From Firmicutes bacterium UBA1065 (GTDB lineage Bacteria; Bacillota; Clostridia; Tissierellales; Sedimentibacteraceae), in the NCBI GenBank assembly GCA_002316225.1, contig DCDC01000094.1, forward strand, positions 1 through 16,098: a stretch of DNA of 16,098 nt. Reading direction: 5' to 3'. Below the pieces are notes generated by a model. The model was not told the origin of the DNA, searched no databases, and saw only the letters and a list, made by a program, of their open reading frames with translations. A program made the position numbers and the translations under genes. Positions 1-6,879 of the stretch are shown one piece after another. Position 1 is the stretch's first letter. Every line of letters begins with the position of its first letter.

Positions 1-20
1 CTTTTTGAGCCGATAGATAC

Positions 21-120
21 TTCGGGCTAAAGCCCTCAGGATGACACTATGTGAGCTCATGAGAATCCTCGGGCTAAAGCTCTCATAATGACAATTCTCG
101 GAATATTCATAACAATGACA
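21..120. repeat. Imperfect short repeats with GGGCT-AA-AGCCC hairpin core
   Basis: Two 26-bp units (21-46 and 68-93) match at about 22 of 26 positions. Both contain TCGGGCTAAAGC, then CTCA, and both end ATGACA. A third, decayed copy may run from 97 to 120, from CTCGG to CAATGACA. In the first unit GGGCT and AGCCC form a perfect 5-bp stem around AA; the second unit has one change in the right arm. On the minus strand the unit begins TGTCATCCTGAGGGC, which resembles intergenic repeats common in many bacterial genomes. The array lies just downstream of the lytic transglycosylase gene and may continue past the left edge. I see no open reading frame in 1-128 and no clear T-tracted terminator. Confidence 0.6.
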
Positions 121-128
121 TTAAGTTT

Positions 129-1676
129 TCAAAAGGATATATTTGAAATTTTAGCCATTATTGCAGCAGCTTCCGCCCTGGTTAAGAAGGAGTCGGGGCT
201 GAACATTCCCGGACCCTTGCCGGACATGATGCTGTTAGTGTAAACGGCTTTTATTGCCTTGATTTCTTCTTCATTCAAATTTTCTATATCAGTGAAAAGG
301 GTTTTTATATCCAATGAAGAAAACTCTTCACTGATTTCAAACAGCTTGGCTATAATTACAGCTGCTTCTTTTCGTGTTAAATTTTCCGGAAGATTAATGG
401 TTTCGTCTACCAAACCCAGCTCATAAATATCTTTTACATATTCCACGGCCCATGGGTTGATGTTCCCGGCATTTTGCAGGAAATCAGCCGTTACATCCGG
501 TTCTGCCGATATTTTTTCGGGCTCCTGTGATTCTTCCGGTTCTTGTGATACTTTTTTATGGTCAGATTTTGATTTTTTAGATTCTTTTTCCGATTCCAAT
601 AATTCTACTTCCTCGGCCGGAGACTCTGTATCATAGCCCACATAGTCCAAGGTTTTGCTCAAGAGTATGCAGAATTCTTCCTTGGTAATATATTTGTCAG
701 GGTTGAAATTTTCTGCTTCACTGACAATACCCTTAGCAAACAAGTCCATAATTATTTTTCTTGCCCAGTGGAAAGAAATATCTTCAAATGCATATAAGCC
801 ATGCTCTATATCTCCGGTTCTAAGGAGGAAGTTTCTTTCTATCCACCCCTGGGTATTATCATCGATATAAACCTTGTACCAATAGTAGCCGTTTTCAAGT
901 ACGGGTCCATCATCTATAAGACCCAGCTGATTTGGGGAAAGGCCATGGACATAATTGCCTGCAGGGGCATCTCTCAAATAAAATTTGTCCCTTAACCCAT
1001 CGGTCCTTACGAAATCTCCCTTTTCATAAAGAACTATGCCGCCGCTGTGGGTATATTCCGGGGTTGGAACCGTTAATGACCGGCTTGGTTTTCCCGTTGC
1101 AGGAAGATATGAGAAATCTATATTGTGGATTTTTCCACCGTATTCCTTTTCAATAACATCATAAACCAACTGCTGGTAGGTGTATTTTTTTGCAGAGGAT
1201 GAAACCACATTGGGATTGTTGCTCCCCACCCATCCGTTGTAGGCCCAAAGGGCAAAATACCAGTTTTCCAAAATATTGGGGTCCATGTTTCCCACACTTG
1301 AAACCATTTTGCTGGAACTCATGTTCCACTTGCTGAGAAGTACGTCAGCACCCGCCTCTATATTGTACATGATGTCATATTTAAGCCTTTCAGAGTCATA
1401 GCCTCCGCTTTTGTTGTTTATCTGCATGAGGCCTATGCTTGTACCAGTTATCTTGGGACTCCCGTTCTTATTGAAATGTTCATAACAAGATTCAACTCTT
1501 GCGATTGCCTTTAAAAGAATGGAAGGAATGGCTCTTTTTTGAGCTACCCACTCAATCATATGCTCTAATTCTTCTCTTGTCGGATTAACACCGGCATAGG
1601 CAAATGTGTTTATTAGAAATACGAAAACTAAGATTATTAAAATAGTTTTTCGGGCGGCGGTATTAAATATTTTCAT
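129..1676 (-). CDS. Secreted lytic transglycosylase with SH3-like and SLH domains
   Basis: Predicted exported cell-wall enzyme of 515 aa. A signal peptide is clear: positive residues near the start, a hydrophobic stretch around 11-27 and a likely cut after AYA (26-28). A Slt-type (GH23) domain follows at about 35-180, with the catalytic-type glutamate in ES (62-63), GLMQIN (82-87) and YNGW (146-149); such domains cleave peptidoglycan between MurNAc and GlcNAc. An SH3-like segment covers about 221-290 (LRDAP, YYWYKV, GWIERNFL). Three SLH-like repeats come next, at 297-343, 405-448 and 461-511. SLH domains usually anchor proteins to secondary wall polymers. The first two repeats are separated by a charged Glu/Lys/Ser/Pro-rich linker (about 350-395), and only the third has a clean LTRAEA motif. 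The ATG follows a GGGAGG ribosome binding site, 26 bases after pgcA, so it probably belongs to the mreB-galU-pgcA operon. Domain calls are firm; in vivo substrate and anchoring are inferred. Confidence 0.88.
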   Translation of the reverse strand: MKIFNTAARKTILIILVFVFLINTFAYAGVNPTREELEHMIEWVAQKRAIPSILLKAIARVESCYEHFNKNGSPKITGTSIGLMQINNKSGGYDSERLKYDIMYNIEAGADVLLSKWNMSSSKMVSSVGNMDPNILENWYFALWAYNGWVGSNNPNVVSSSAKKYTYQQLVYDVIEKEYGGKIHNIDFSYLPATGKPSRSLTVPTPEYTHSGGIVLYEKGDFVRTDGLRDKFYLRDAPAGNYVHGLSPNQLGLIDDGPVLENGYYWYKVYIDDNTQGWIERNFLLRTGDIEHGLYAFEDISFHWARKIIMDLFAKGIVSEAENFNPDKYITKEEFCILLSKTLDYVGYDTESPAEEVELLESEKESKKSKSDHKKVSQEPEESQEPEKISAEPDVTADFLQNAGNINPWAVEYVKDIYELGLVDETINLPENLTRKEAAVIIAKLFEISEEFSSLDIKTLFTDIENLNEEEIKAIKAVYTNSIMSGKGPGMFSPDSFLTRAEAAAIMAKISNISF

Positions 1677-1702
1677 ATTTAACCTCCCTCATAGATTTAG
1701 TC

Positions 1703-3415
1703 TTAACCGAGATTAATTTGTATGCGGTCAATCATATTTAATACTTCGTTTTTGATTTTTTCCAGGTTTTCGGTTGCTTCGTCCTTACTTTTTCCGTTGA
1801 TTGAAAAGTATACCTTTAACTTGGGTTCCGTACCTGATGGTCTCAATACAAGCCAGGACCCGTCTTCAAATGAAAACTTCAAAACATCGGATTTTGGATA
1901 AGATATTCTTTCCGTTGTTCCATTTATCAGGTCGCATGATATGCTCAGCTTGTAATCGATTATAGCGGGTATCTTCTTCCCGGCCAGGAAATTCAGTTTG
2001 TTTTCCCTGAAATATTCCATGATGGCTTTCATTTTGCTTTGGCCTGTCAGACCGGAAAAAGTCAATGAAAGGGTTTCCTCTATATAATAACCATGCTCAT
2101 CATATATTTCGGCCAAAACATCCACTAATGTCTTGCCTTGTCCTTTATAATATGCAGCCATTTCACAAATGAGCATAGAAGCAATTACCGCATCCTTATC
2201 TCTTACAAAAGTGCCTGCCAAATAGCCATAGCTTTCTTCATATCCGAACAAGAAATTATATTCTTTTGTGTCTTCGAATTTTTGCATCAATTCAGCTATA
2301 TATTTAAAACCGGTCAAGGTATCAAAGGTTGTCACCTTGTATTTTCCCGCAATGCAGTCAGCAAGCTCGCTCGTCACCACTGTTTTGACTATTGCAGGAT
2401 TCTCGGGAATTCTCTCCTGTTCATTCAAAGATGCAAGCAAATAATTTAATAGCAAGGCTCCAGTTTGATTACCGTTTAAGGGCACATATTCTCCTTTATG
2501 CCTTACCACTGCTCCCACACGGTCGCAATCAGGGTCTGTTCCGATTATTATATCAGCATTCAGGTCCCCGGCTTTTTTGATTGCCAGATCAAAAGAGCTT
2601 ATTTCTTCGGGGTTTGGTGACTTGACCGTTGAAAACTCCGGATCCGGATTTTCTTGCTCTTCAACCACAAATACATTTTTGTATCCCATTTCGTCCAGGA
2701 CTCTTCTTACGGGCTTGTTTCCGGTCCCGTGAAGAGGAGTGTAGACAATTCTGATGTCCTTGTCAACATCATTTCTTAAGCTCAAACTTTTTATTTGATT
2801 TATGTAAGATGTATCAAGTTCATCTCCGATTATCTGAATCCTCGGATTTCCCTCAAATTCCTCCGATTTTATGTCCTCGAGCTTAACCTGGTTGATTTTT
2901 TCAATGATTTTATCTGCATCCTGCACAACCTGGCCTCCAAATCGGTCATATACCTTGTAACCGTTGTATTCGGGAGGATTATGGCTGGCAGTTATTACAA
3001 CCCCTGCCTTGCATTTATAATACCTCACCGCATAGGATAAAACCGGGGTCGGCCTGAGGCTGTCAAAAAGATATACTTTTATATTGTTTGCAGCAAAAAC
3101 ACATGCAGTTTTCTCCGCAAATTTTTTTGACATATACCTTGAGTCATATGCGATTGCTGCAGAAATTTCTTCGTTTTTATATTTTTCAATCAAATAATTT
3201 GCAATTCCCTGGGTTGCCTTTGCAACGGTAACTAAGTTCATTCGATTTGTGCCTGCACCGATCTTCCCCCTCATACCACCGGTGCCGAACTCTAAATCCT
3301 TGTAGAACCTGTCTTCTATTTCACTCTCAATTTTTTCAATTTCTTTTAATTCTTTTTTTAGCTCATCATCTACATATGGACTGTTAAGCCATACTTCATA
3401 TTTTTTATCGTACAT
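1703..3415 (-). CDS. pgcA: Alpha-phosphoglucomutase / phosphomannomutase family
   Basis: Cytosolic enzyme interconverting glucose-6-phosphate and glucose-1-phosphate through a phosphoserine. The 570-aa length suits the bacterial PgcA-type hexose phosphomutases. Family signatures occur in order: TASHNPPEYNGYK with the active serine at 144, the metal-binding DPDCDR with aspartates at 294, 296 and 298, the sugar-binding GYEESYG (391-397), and the phosphate-binding RPSGTEP (525-531). The gene starts 11 bases after galU, and its ribosome binding site (AAGGGG/GAGG) lies at the galU stop. Its product, glucose-1-phosphate, is the GalU substrate, so the two enzymes form a UDP-glucose branch. A phosphomannomutase or mixed specificity cannot be excluded from sequence alone, but the pairing with galU favours glucose. 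Confidence 0.93.
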   Translation of the reverse strand: MYDKKYEVWLNSPYVDDELKKELKEIEKIESEIEDRFYKDLEFGTGGMRGKIGAGTNRMNLVTVAKATQGIANYLIEKYKNEEISAAIAYDSRYMSKKFAEKTACVFAANNIKVYLFDSLRPTPVLSYAVRYYKCKAGVVITASHNPPEYNGYKVYDRFGGQVVQDADKIIEKINQVKLEDIKSEEFEGNPRIQIIGDELDTSYINQIKSLSLRNDVDKDIRIVYTPLHGTGNKPVRRVLDEMGYKNVFVVEEQENPDPEFSTVKSPNPEEISSFDLAIKKAGDLNADIIIGTDPDCDRVGAVVRHKGEYVPLNGNQTGALLLNYLLASLNEQERIPENPAIVKTVVTSELADCIAGKYKVTTFDTLTGFKYIAELMQKFEDTKEYNFLFGYEESYGYLAGTFVRDKDAVIASMLICEMAAYYKGQGKTLVDVLAEIYDEHGYYIEETLSLTFSGLTGQSKMKAIMEYFRENKLNFLAGKKIPAIIDYKLSISCDLINGTTERISYPKSDVLKFSFEDGSWLVLRPSGTEPKLKVYFSINGKSKDEATENLEKIKNEVLNMIDRIQINLG

Positions 3416-3426
3416 ATCCTCGCCCC

Positions 3427-4293
3427 TTATTCTAAATCAATAGATTTTATATATTTAATCAAGCCTTCCCTTAGTTGTTCATTTTTTAAGGCGAAATCAA
3501 TGTTGGCTTCAAGAAAGCCTAACTTGCTGCCCACATCATATCTTCTTCCCTCAAATACATATGCATATATCTTTTCAAAATTACAAAGATTTTTCAGTCC
3601 GTCCGTAAGCTGAATCTCTCCGTTCACGCCGGCCTTGGTATTTTCAAGCATCTTGAAGATCTCAGGTGTTAATATGTACCTGCCTAGTATTGCAATATTT
3701 GTTGGTGCCTTATTCTTGTCCGGCTTTTCAACCAAATCATACACACTATAAATTCTATCGTTAATTTTATTGCCTGAAATTATACCGTATTTATTGACTT
3801 TCTCCCATTCCACCGGCTGCACCCCAAGAATCGTGGACCCGTACTCTTCAAAAATCTCCAGCATTTGTGCAAGGCAGGGCTTTTTTGAATCCACCACATC
3901 ATCGCCTAATAGTACCGCAAAAGGTTCATTTCCAACAAAGGCCCTGGCGCAATATATTGCGTGCCCCAGGCCTAAAGGGTCTTTCTGCCTAACTGTATGA
4001 ACATTTATCAGCTTAGATATATTTCTGATTTCTTCAAGCAGTTCTTCCTTATTAGTACTCTCCAGGTTGCATTCAAGTTCTACCGCTCTGTCAAAATGCT
4101 CTTCTATTGAACTCTTGTTTCTTCCCGTAATTATTAATACATCTTCTATTCCCGAAGCAACAACTTCTTCTACTATGTACTGTATTGTCGGTTTATCCAC
4201 TATGGGCAGCATTTCCTTAGGAATTGCTTTGGTCGCAGGCAAAAATCTGGTGCCCAAGCCTGCCGCAGGTATTACTGCCTTTCTAACTTTCAT
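3427..4293 (-). CDS. galU: UTP-glucose-1-phosphate uridylyltransferase
   Basis: Makes UDP-glucose and pyrophosphate from UTP and glucose-1-phosphate, the entry point for glucosylated envelope polymers and glycolipids. The 288-aa length is normal for GalU/GtaB. The nucleotidyltransferase signature AAGLGTRFLPATK runs from residue 10, followed by PKEMLP (25-30). The metal-binding LLGDD has its aspartates at 131-132, and LVEKP and the GEIQLTD segment are present further on. The ATG follows a good AAAGAGG ribosome binding site. The gene is separated from mreB by 90 bases that hold a large palindromic element (4315-4373) in the transcribed strand. It is read together with pgcA and probably from the mreB promoter. 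The name galU is used here; gtaB is the Bacillus equivalent. Confidence 0.95.
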   Translation of the reverse strand: MKVRKAVIPAAGLGTRFLPATKAIPKEMLPIVDKPTIQYIVEEVVASGIEDVLIITGRNKSSIEEHFDRAVELECNLESTNKEELLEEIRNISKLINVHTVRQKDPLGLGHAIYCARAFVGNEPFAVLLGDDVVDSKKPCLAQMLEIFEEYGSTILGVQPVEWEKVNKYGIISGNKINDRIYSVYDLVEKPDKNKAPTNIAILGRYILTPEIFKMLENTKAGVNGEIQLTDGLKNLCNFEKIYAYVFEGRRYDVGSKLGFLEANIDFALKNEQLREGLIKYIKSIDLE

Positions 4294-4314
4294 ATTTGAC
4301 CTCTTTCTAAATTT

Positions 4315-4373
4315 AAGGACATACCTCTATCAGCCACCCTGCATAGGATATCTTACAATAGAAGCGTGTCCCT
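4315..4373 (-). repeat. 59-bp palindromic element in the mreB-galU gap
   Basis: Two 16-base arms (4315-4330 and 4358-4373) are complementary across a 27-base centre. Read as minus-strand RNA, AGGGACACGCTTCTAT pairs with ATAGAGGTATGTCCTT with 12 Watson-Crick pairs, three G-U pairs and one C-A mismatch. The centre can add a small ATCC/GGGT stem. Read as plus-strand RNA, three of the G-U pairs become mismatches, so the structure fits the transcribed strand better. There is no T-tract, so it is not an obvious terminator. The GGGACA-type ends resemble those of two other palindromes in the window. Confidence 0.65.
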
Positions 4374-4383
4374 ATACCACTAT

Positions 4384-5415
4384 CTAACCAACATTATAAT
4401 TTGATCTAATATTTTCGGTAAGCAGAGAATCTTTCAATACATCCATATGCTCCAGGGACTGTCCTGTTCCCTTGGCAACACAGGATACGGCATCCTCAGC
4501 TATGGTCACCTTTAATCCTGTCCTTTTTTCAAGGAGTTTATCCATCCCGTGAATCAGGCATCCGCCGCCTGTCATCACTATACCCTTTTCACTAATATCG
4601 GCAGCTAATTCAGGCGGAGTTTTTTCAAGAACCGAATGTACGGCATCAGCTATTGCGGTAAGAGTTTCTTCCATGGCTTCAAGCAAGTCGGAAGATGAAA
4701 TCGTCAAATTTACCGGCAAGCCTGTTACCAAGTTCCTGCCCCTTACTTCCATGAACTTGTCTTCTTCCACCGGAAATGCGGTACCGATTTTAATCTTTAA
4801 TTCCTCAGCACTTCTCAAACCAATCATTACATTGTATTTTTTTCTCACATACCTTACGATGGCTTCATCGCATTTATCGCCGGCAATCTTTATGGACCTG
4901 CTGACAACAATACCGCCTAAGGATATAACCGCTATATCCGTCGTACCTCCGCCCATGTCAATGACCATATGGCCGGATGGCTTCGTTATATCAAGACCGG
5001 CTCCTATGGCAGCAGCAACCGGCTCCTCAATCAAATAGGTCTTTTTGGCTCCTGCATTATTGCTTGCTTCAAGAACCGCTCTTTTCTCAACTTCTGTTAC
5101 TCCGCTTGGAACACAAACGATAACCCTGGGCTTTATTATTGAATTGCCAACGGCCTTTTTTATGAAGTATTTTAACATTTTCTCCGTAATGTCGAAATCC
5201 GATATAACTCCGTCTCTCAATGGCCGAATGGCTACTATATTGCCCGGAGTCCGTCCAAGCATCTTCCTGGCTTCTTCTCCCACTTCAAGTATTTTGTTTG
5301 TATTAATATCAATTGCCACAACAGAAGGCTCATTAATAACTATACCTTTTCCTTTAATATAAACCAAGACGCTGGCAGTACCCAGATCGATGCCTATATC
5401 CATTCTCAGACCCAT
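4384..5415 (-). CDS. mreB: Rod-shape actin MreB/Mbl
   Basis: Bacterial actin that forms membrane-bound filaments and directs cell-wall elongation. From the chosen start the protein is 343 aa, typical of the family. The phosphate-1 loop DIGIDLGTAS lies at 6-15, EEPVAAAIGAGLD follows from 130, the phosphate-2 loop DMGGGTTD is at 153-160, and the adenosine motif MTGGGCLIHG comes near residue 288. The ATG at 5415 is preceded by GGAGG with 6-base spacing and gives the usual MGLxMDIGIDLG start. The upstream ATG at 5550 would translate through a terminator and the promoter, so I reject it. There is no mreC or mreD beside it; it leads galU and pgcA. This suggests a stand-alone paralogue such as Mbl, but sequence alone does not separate MreB from Mbl. 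Confidence 0.93.
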   Translation of the reverse strand: MGLRMDIGIDLGTASVLVYIKGKGIVINEPSVVAIDINTNKILEVGEEARKMLGRTPGNIVAIRPLRDGVISDFDITEKMLKYFIKKAVGNSIIKPRVIVCVPSGVTEVEKRAVLEASNNAGAKKTYLIEEPVAAAIGAGLDITKPSGHMVIDMGGGTTDIAVISLGGIVVSRSIKIAGDKCDEAIVRYVRKKYNVMIGLRSAEELKIKIGTAFPVEEDKFMEVRGRNLVTGLPVNLTISSSDLLEAMEETLTAIADAVHSVLEKTPPELAADISEKGIVMTGGGCLIHGMDKLLEKRTGLKVTIAEDAVSCVAKGTGQSLEHMDVLKDSLLTENIRSNYNVG

Positions 5416-5469
5416 TTTTATCCTCCATGACTTTAGTAGTATGCTTATCCTCAACTCATTAATGAAAGA

Positions 5470-5498
5470 ATTATAACATACAAGCAAACTTATTTCAA
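5470..5498 (-). promoter_or_regulatory. Housekeeping-type promoter of the mreB-galU-pgcA operon
   Basis: On the minus strand, TTGAAA (5493-5498) and a perfect TATAAT (5470-5475) are separated by exactly 17 bases. The promoter lies just after the prs terminator and about 55 bases before the mreB ATG at 5415, so mreB is uncoupled from prs. Confidence 0.85.
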
Positions 5499-5518
5499 TT
5501 TTTTTGTCGCCGTCCAAT

Positions 5519-5545
5519 GAAAAAATGCCTGCATGGCAGACATTT
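5519..5545 (-). terminator. Intrinsic terminator after prs
   Basis: Minus-strand AAATGTCTGC and GCAGGCATTT form a 10-bp stem with one G-U pair and a 3-base loop, ending in a run of T. It lies about 16 bases after the prs stop. Confidence 0.8.
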
Positions 5546-5560
5546 ATCATTCTTAATTGA

Positions 5561-6715
5561 CTATTTTTTAAGCAATTTTTTGATTTTCTTAACCGGATCC
5601 AGCAATTCGCTCAATGAGTTGTCATAGTTTAAAGTATCTATTATATTGGCTATGTATTTTGACATGTCGACTTCCGTATACCAAGGCTTTTTCAGCAGTT
5701 CCGGCCTTCTGTAAATCATGTTTGTAGTGAAAACCCTGGATATTATTCCGTCCTTGTAAGCCTTGTCAAACTTGTCAAAGCCTTCGGTAAACAATCCAAA
5801 TGATGCAAACACATAAACATTTCTTACTTTTCTTTCCTTTAGTTTACCGGCAACATCAATCATCGAATCTCCCGAAGCAATCATGTCGTCAACAACTATA
5901 ACATCCTTACCCTCTAAGTTGCCTCCCAGGAATTCATGGCCTATCACGGGATTCTTGCCGTTTACTACCACGGTATAGTCCCTTCTCTTGTAGAACATTC
6001 CCAGATCAAGCTCCATAACCGATGAATAATAAATACACCTGGTCATGCCGCCTTCATCGGGAGATATAATCATCATGTGGTCCCTGTCAATTTTAGCTTC
6101 AGGCACTGTTCTTACAAATGCCTTTATCATTTGATAGTAAGGGTGAAAATCTTCAAAACCATGAAGAGGAATTGCATTTTGCACTCTCGGATCATGTATA
6201 TCAAAAGAGATGATATTTTCAACTCCCATTGATGTAAGTTCCTGCAATGCCAGGGCACAATCCAACGATTCCCTGGTAGCCCTCTTATGCTGTCTGCCTT
6301 CATAAAGCATGGGCATTATTACCGTTATACGCTTAGCTTTACCGTTCATTGCAGCAATTATTCTTTTTAAGTCCTGGTAGTGATCATCGGGGCTCATGGG
6401 CACTTCCATGCCGTACATTTTGTAAGTCACTCCATAATTAAAAACATCTGCCAATATGAATATATCATGACCCCTTACGGTTTCATTTATTACTCCTTTT
6501 GCTTCACCCGAGCCAAATCTTGGACAAGTAGCATCCAATATGAAGGTGCCTTTAAAGTCTGAGCCGTTTGAATAAATAACTCCATTCTTATCCTGTCTCC
6601 AGACCTTTAAATAGTAGTCTATTCTTGAAGCTATTTCTTCGCATCCCTTCATTGCAATTATGGATAATTTCCCAAATGGTTTGGGTTCTTCAAAAGTGCA
6701 ATCGTTTATACTCAT
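5561..6715 (-). CDS. prs: Ribose-phosphate pyrophosphokinase, long form
   Basis: Predicted to make PRPP from ribose-5-phosphate and ATP, for nucleotide, histidine and tryptophan synthesis. Prs-like landmarks are present: YEGRQHKRATRES (138-150) at the ATP-binding region, FDIHDPRVQNAIP (171-183), KRR (243-245) at the flexible catalytic loop, ISPDEGGMTRC (217-227), and a PRPP-type loop VVDDMIASGDS (274-284). At 384 aa it is clearly longer than the usual ~315-aa Prs. An N-terminal part of about 60 residues lies ahead of the first Prs-like region, and the loop reads SGDS where canonical enzymes have TAGT. A divergent long Prs form occurs in Clostridia as far as I recall. The gene has a GGAGG site, its own promoter and its own terminator. 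Enzyme activity is likely but not proven; another PRPP-binding synthetase or regulator is the alternative. Confidence 0.82.
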   Translation of the reverse strand: MSINDCTFEEPKPFGKLSIIAMKGCEEIASRIDYYLKVWRQDKNGVIYSNGSDFKGTFILDATCPRFGSGEAKGVINETVRGHDIFILADVFNYGVTYKMYGMEVPMSPDDHYQDLKRIIAAMNGKAKRITVIMPMLYEGRQHKRATRESLDCALALQELTSMGVENIISFDIHDPRVQNAIPLHGFEDFHPYYQMIKAFVRTVPEAKIDRDHMMIISPDEGGMTRCIYYSSVMELDLGMFYKRRDYTVVVNGKNPVIGHEFLGGNLEGKDVIVVDDMIASGDSMIDVAGKLKERKVRNVYVFASFGLFTEGFDKFDKAYKDGIISRVFTTNMIYRRPELLKKPWYTEVDMSKYIANIIDTLNYDNSLSELLDPVKKIKKLLKK

Positions 6716-6746
6716 TTTTTCCTCCTGTATAACCTTATCATGTTAC

Positions 6747-6774
6747 ATTCTATCAAAAAATAAATAATTGTCAA
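6747..6774 (-). promoter_or_regulatory. Promoter of the long-form prs
   Basis: Minus-strand TTGACA (6769-6774), a 16-base spacer and TAGAAT (6747-6752), about 30 bases before the prs ATG. An AT-rich palindrome lies upstream at 6792-6813. Confidence 0.78.
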
Positions 6775-6791
6775 AAGAATATATATGCTTG

Positions 6792-6813
6792 ATTATTAAA
6801 TTATTTTAATAAT
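6792..6813. repeat. AT-rich perfect palindrome upstream of prs
   Basis: ATTATTAAA and TTTAATAAT are perfect 9-base inverted arms around TTAT. It lies about 18 bases upstream of the prs -35 box and just past the kinase terminator. It could be an operator or UP-like element, or simply an AT-rich coincidence. Confidence 0.4.
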
Positions 6814-6821
6814 ATAAGCAT

Positions 6822-6844
6822 AAAAAAAGTCCTTATGCGGACCC
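6822..6844 (-). terminator. Intrinsic terminator after the hybrid kinase
   Basis: Minus-strand GTCC-GCATAA-GGAC is followed by seven T. The stem can extend by two G-U pairs. It lies about 35 bases after the kinase stop. Confidence 0.7.
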
Positions 6845-6879
6845 TATGAATACCCGGTAAGGTGTGTTATTATAAATTT

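Noticed and set aside
21..120. CRISPR array at the left edge
   Set aside because: Units are imperfect, unequally spaced and only two to three in number, with hairpin cores and no cas genes.
2138..2449. Open frame opposite pgcA, and similar frames opposite or across other genes (for example 655-870, 4673-5038, 11574-11951, 13603-13878)
   Set aside because: They are antisense or out-of-frame shadows of well-supported genes, with no ribosome binding site or recognisable domain.
5416..5550. N-terminal 45-residue extension of MreB from an ATG at 5550
   Set aside because: It would be translated across the prs terminator and the mreB promoter. The ATG at 5415 has GGAGG at proper spacing and gives the normal family start.
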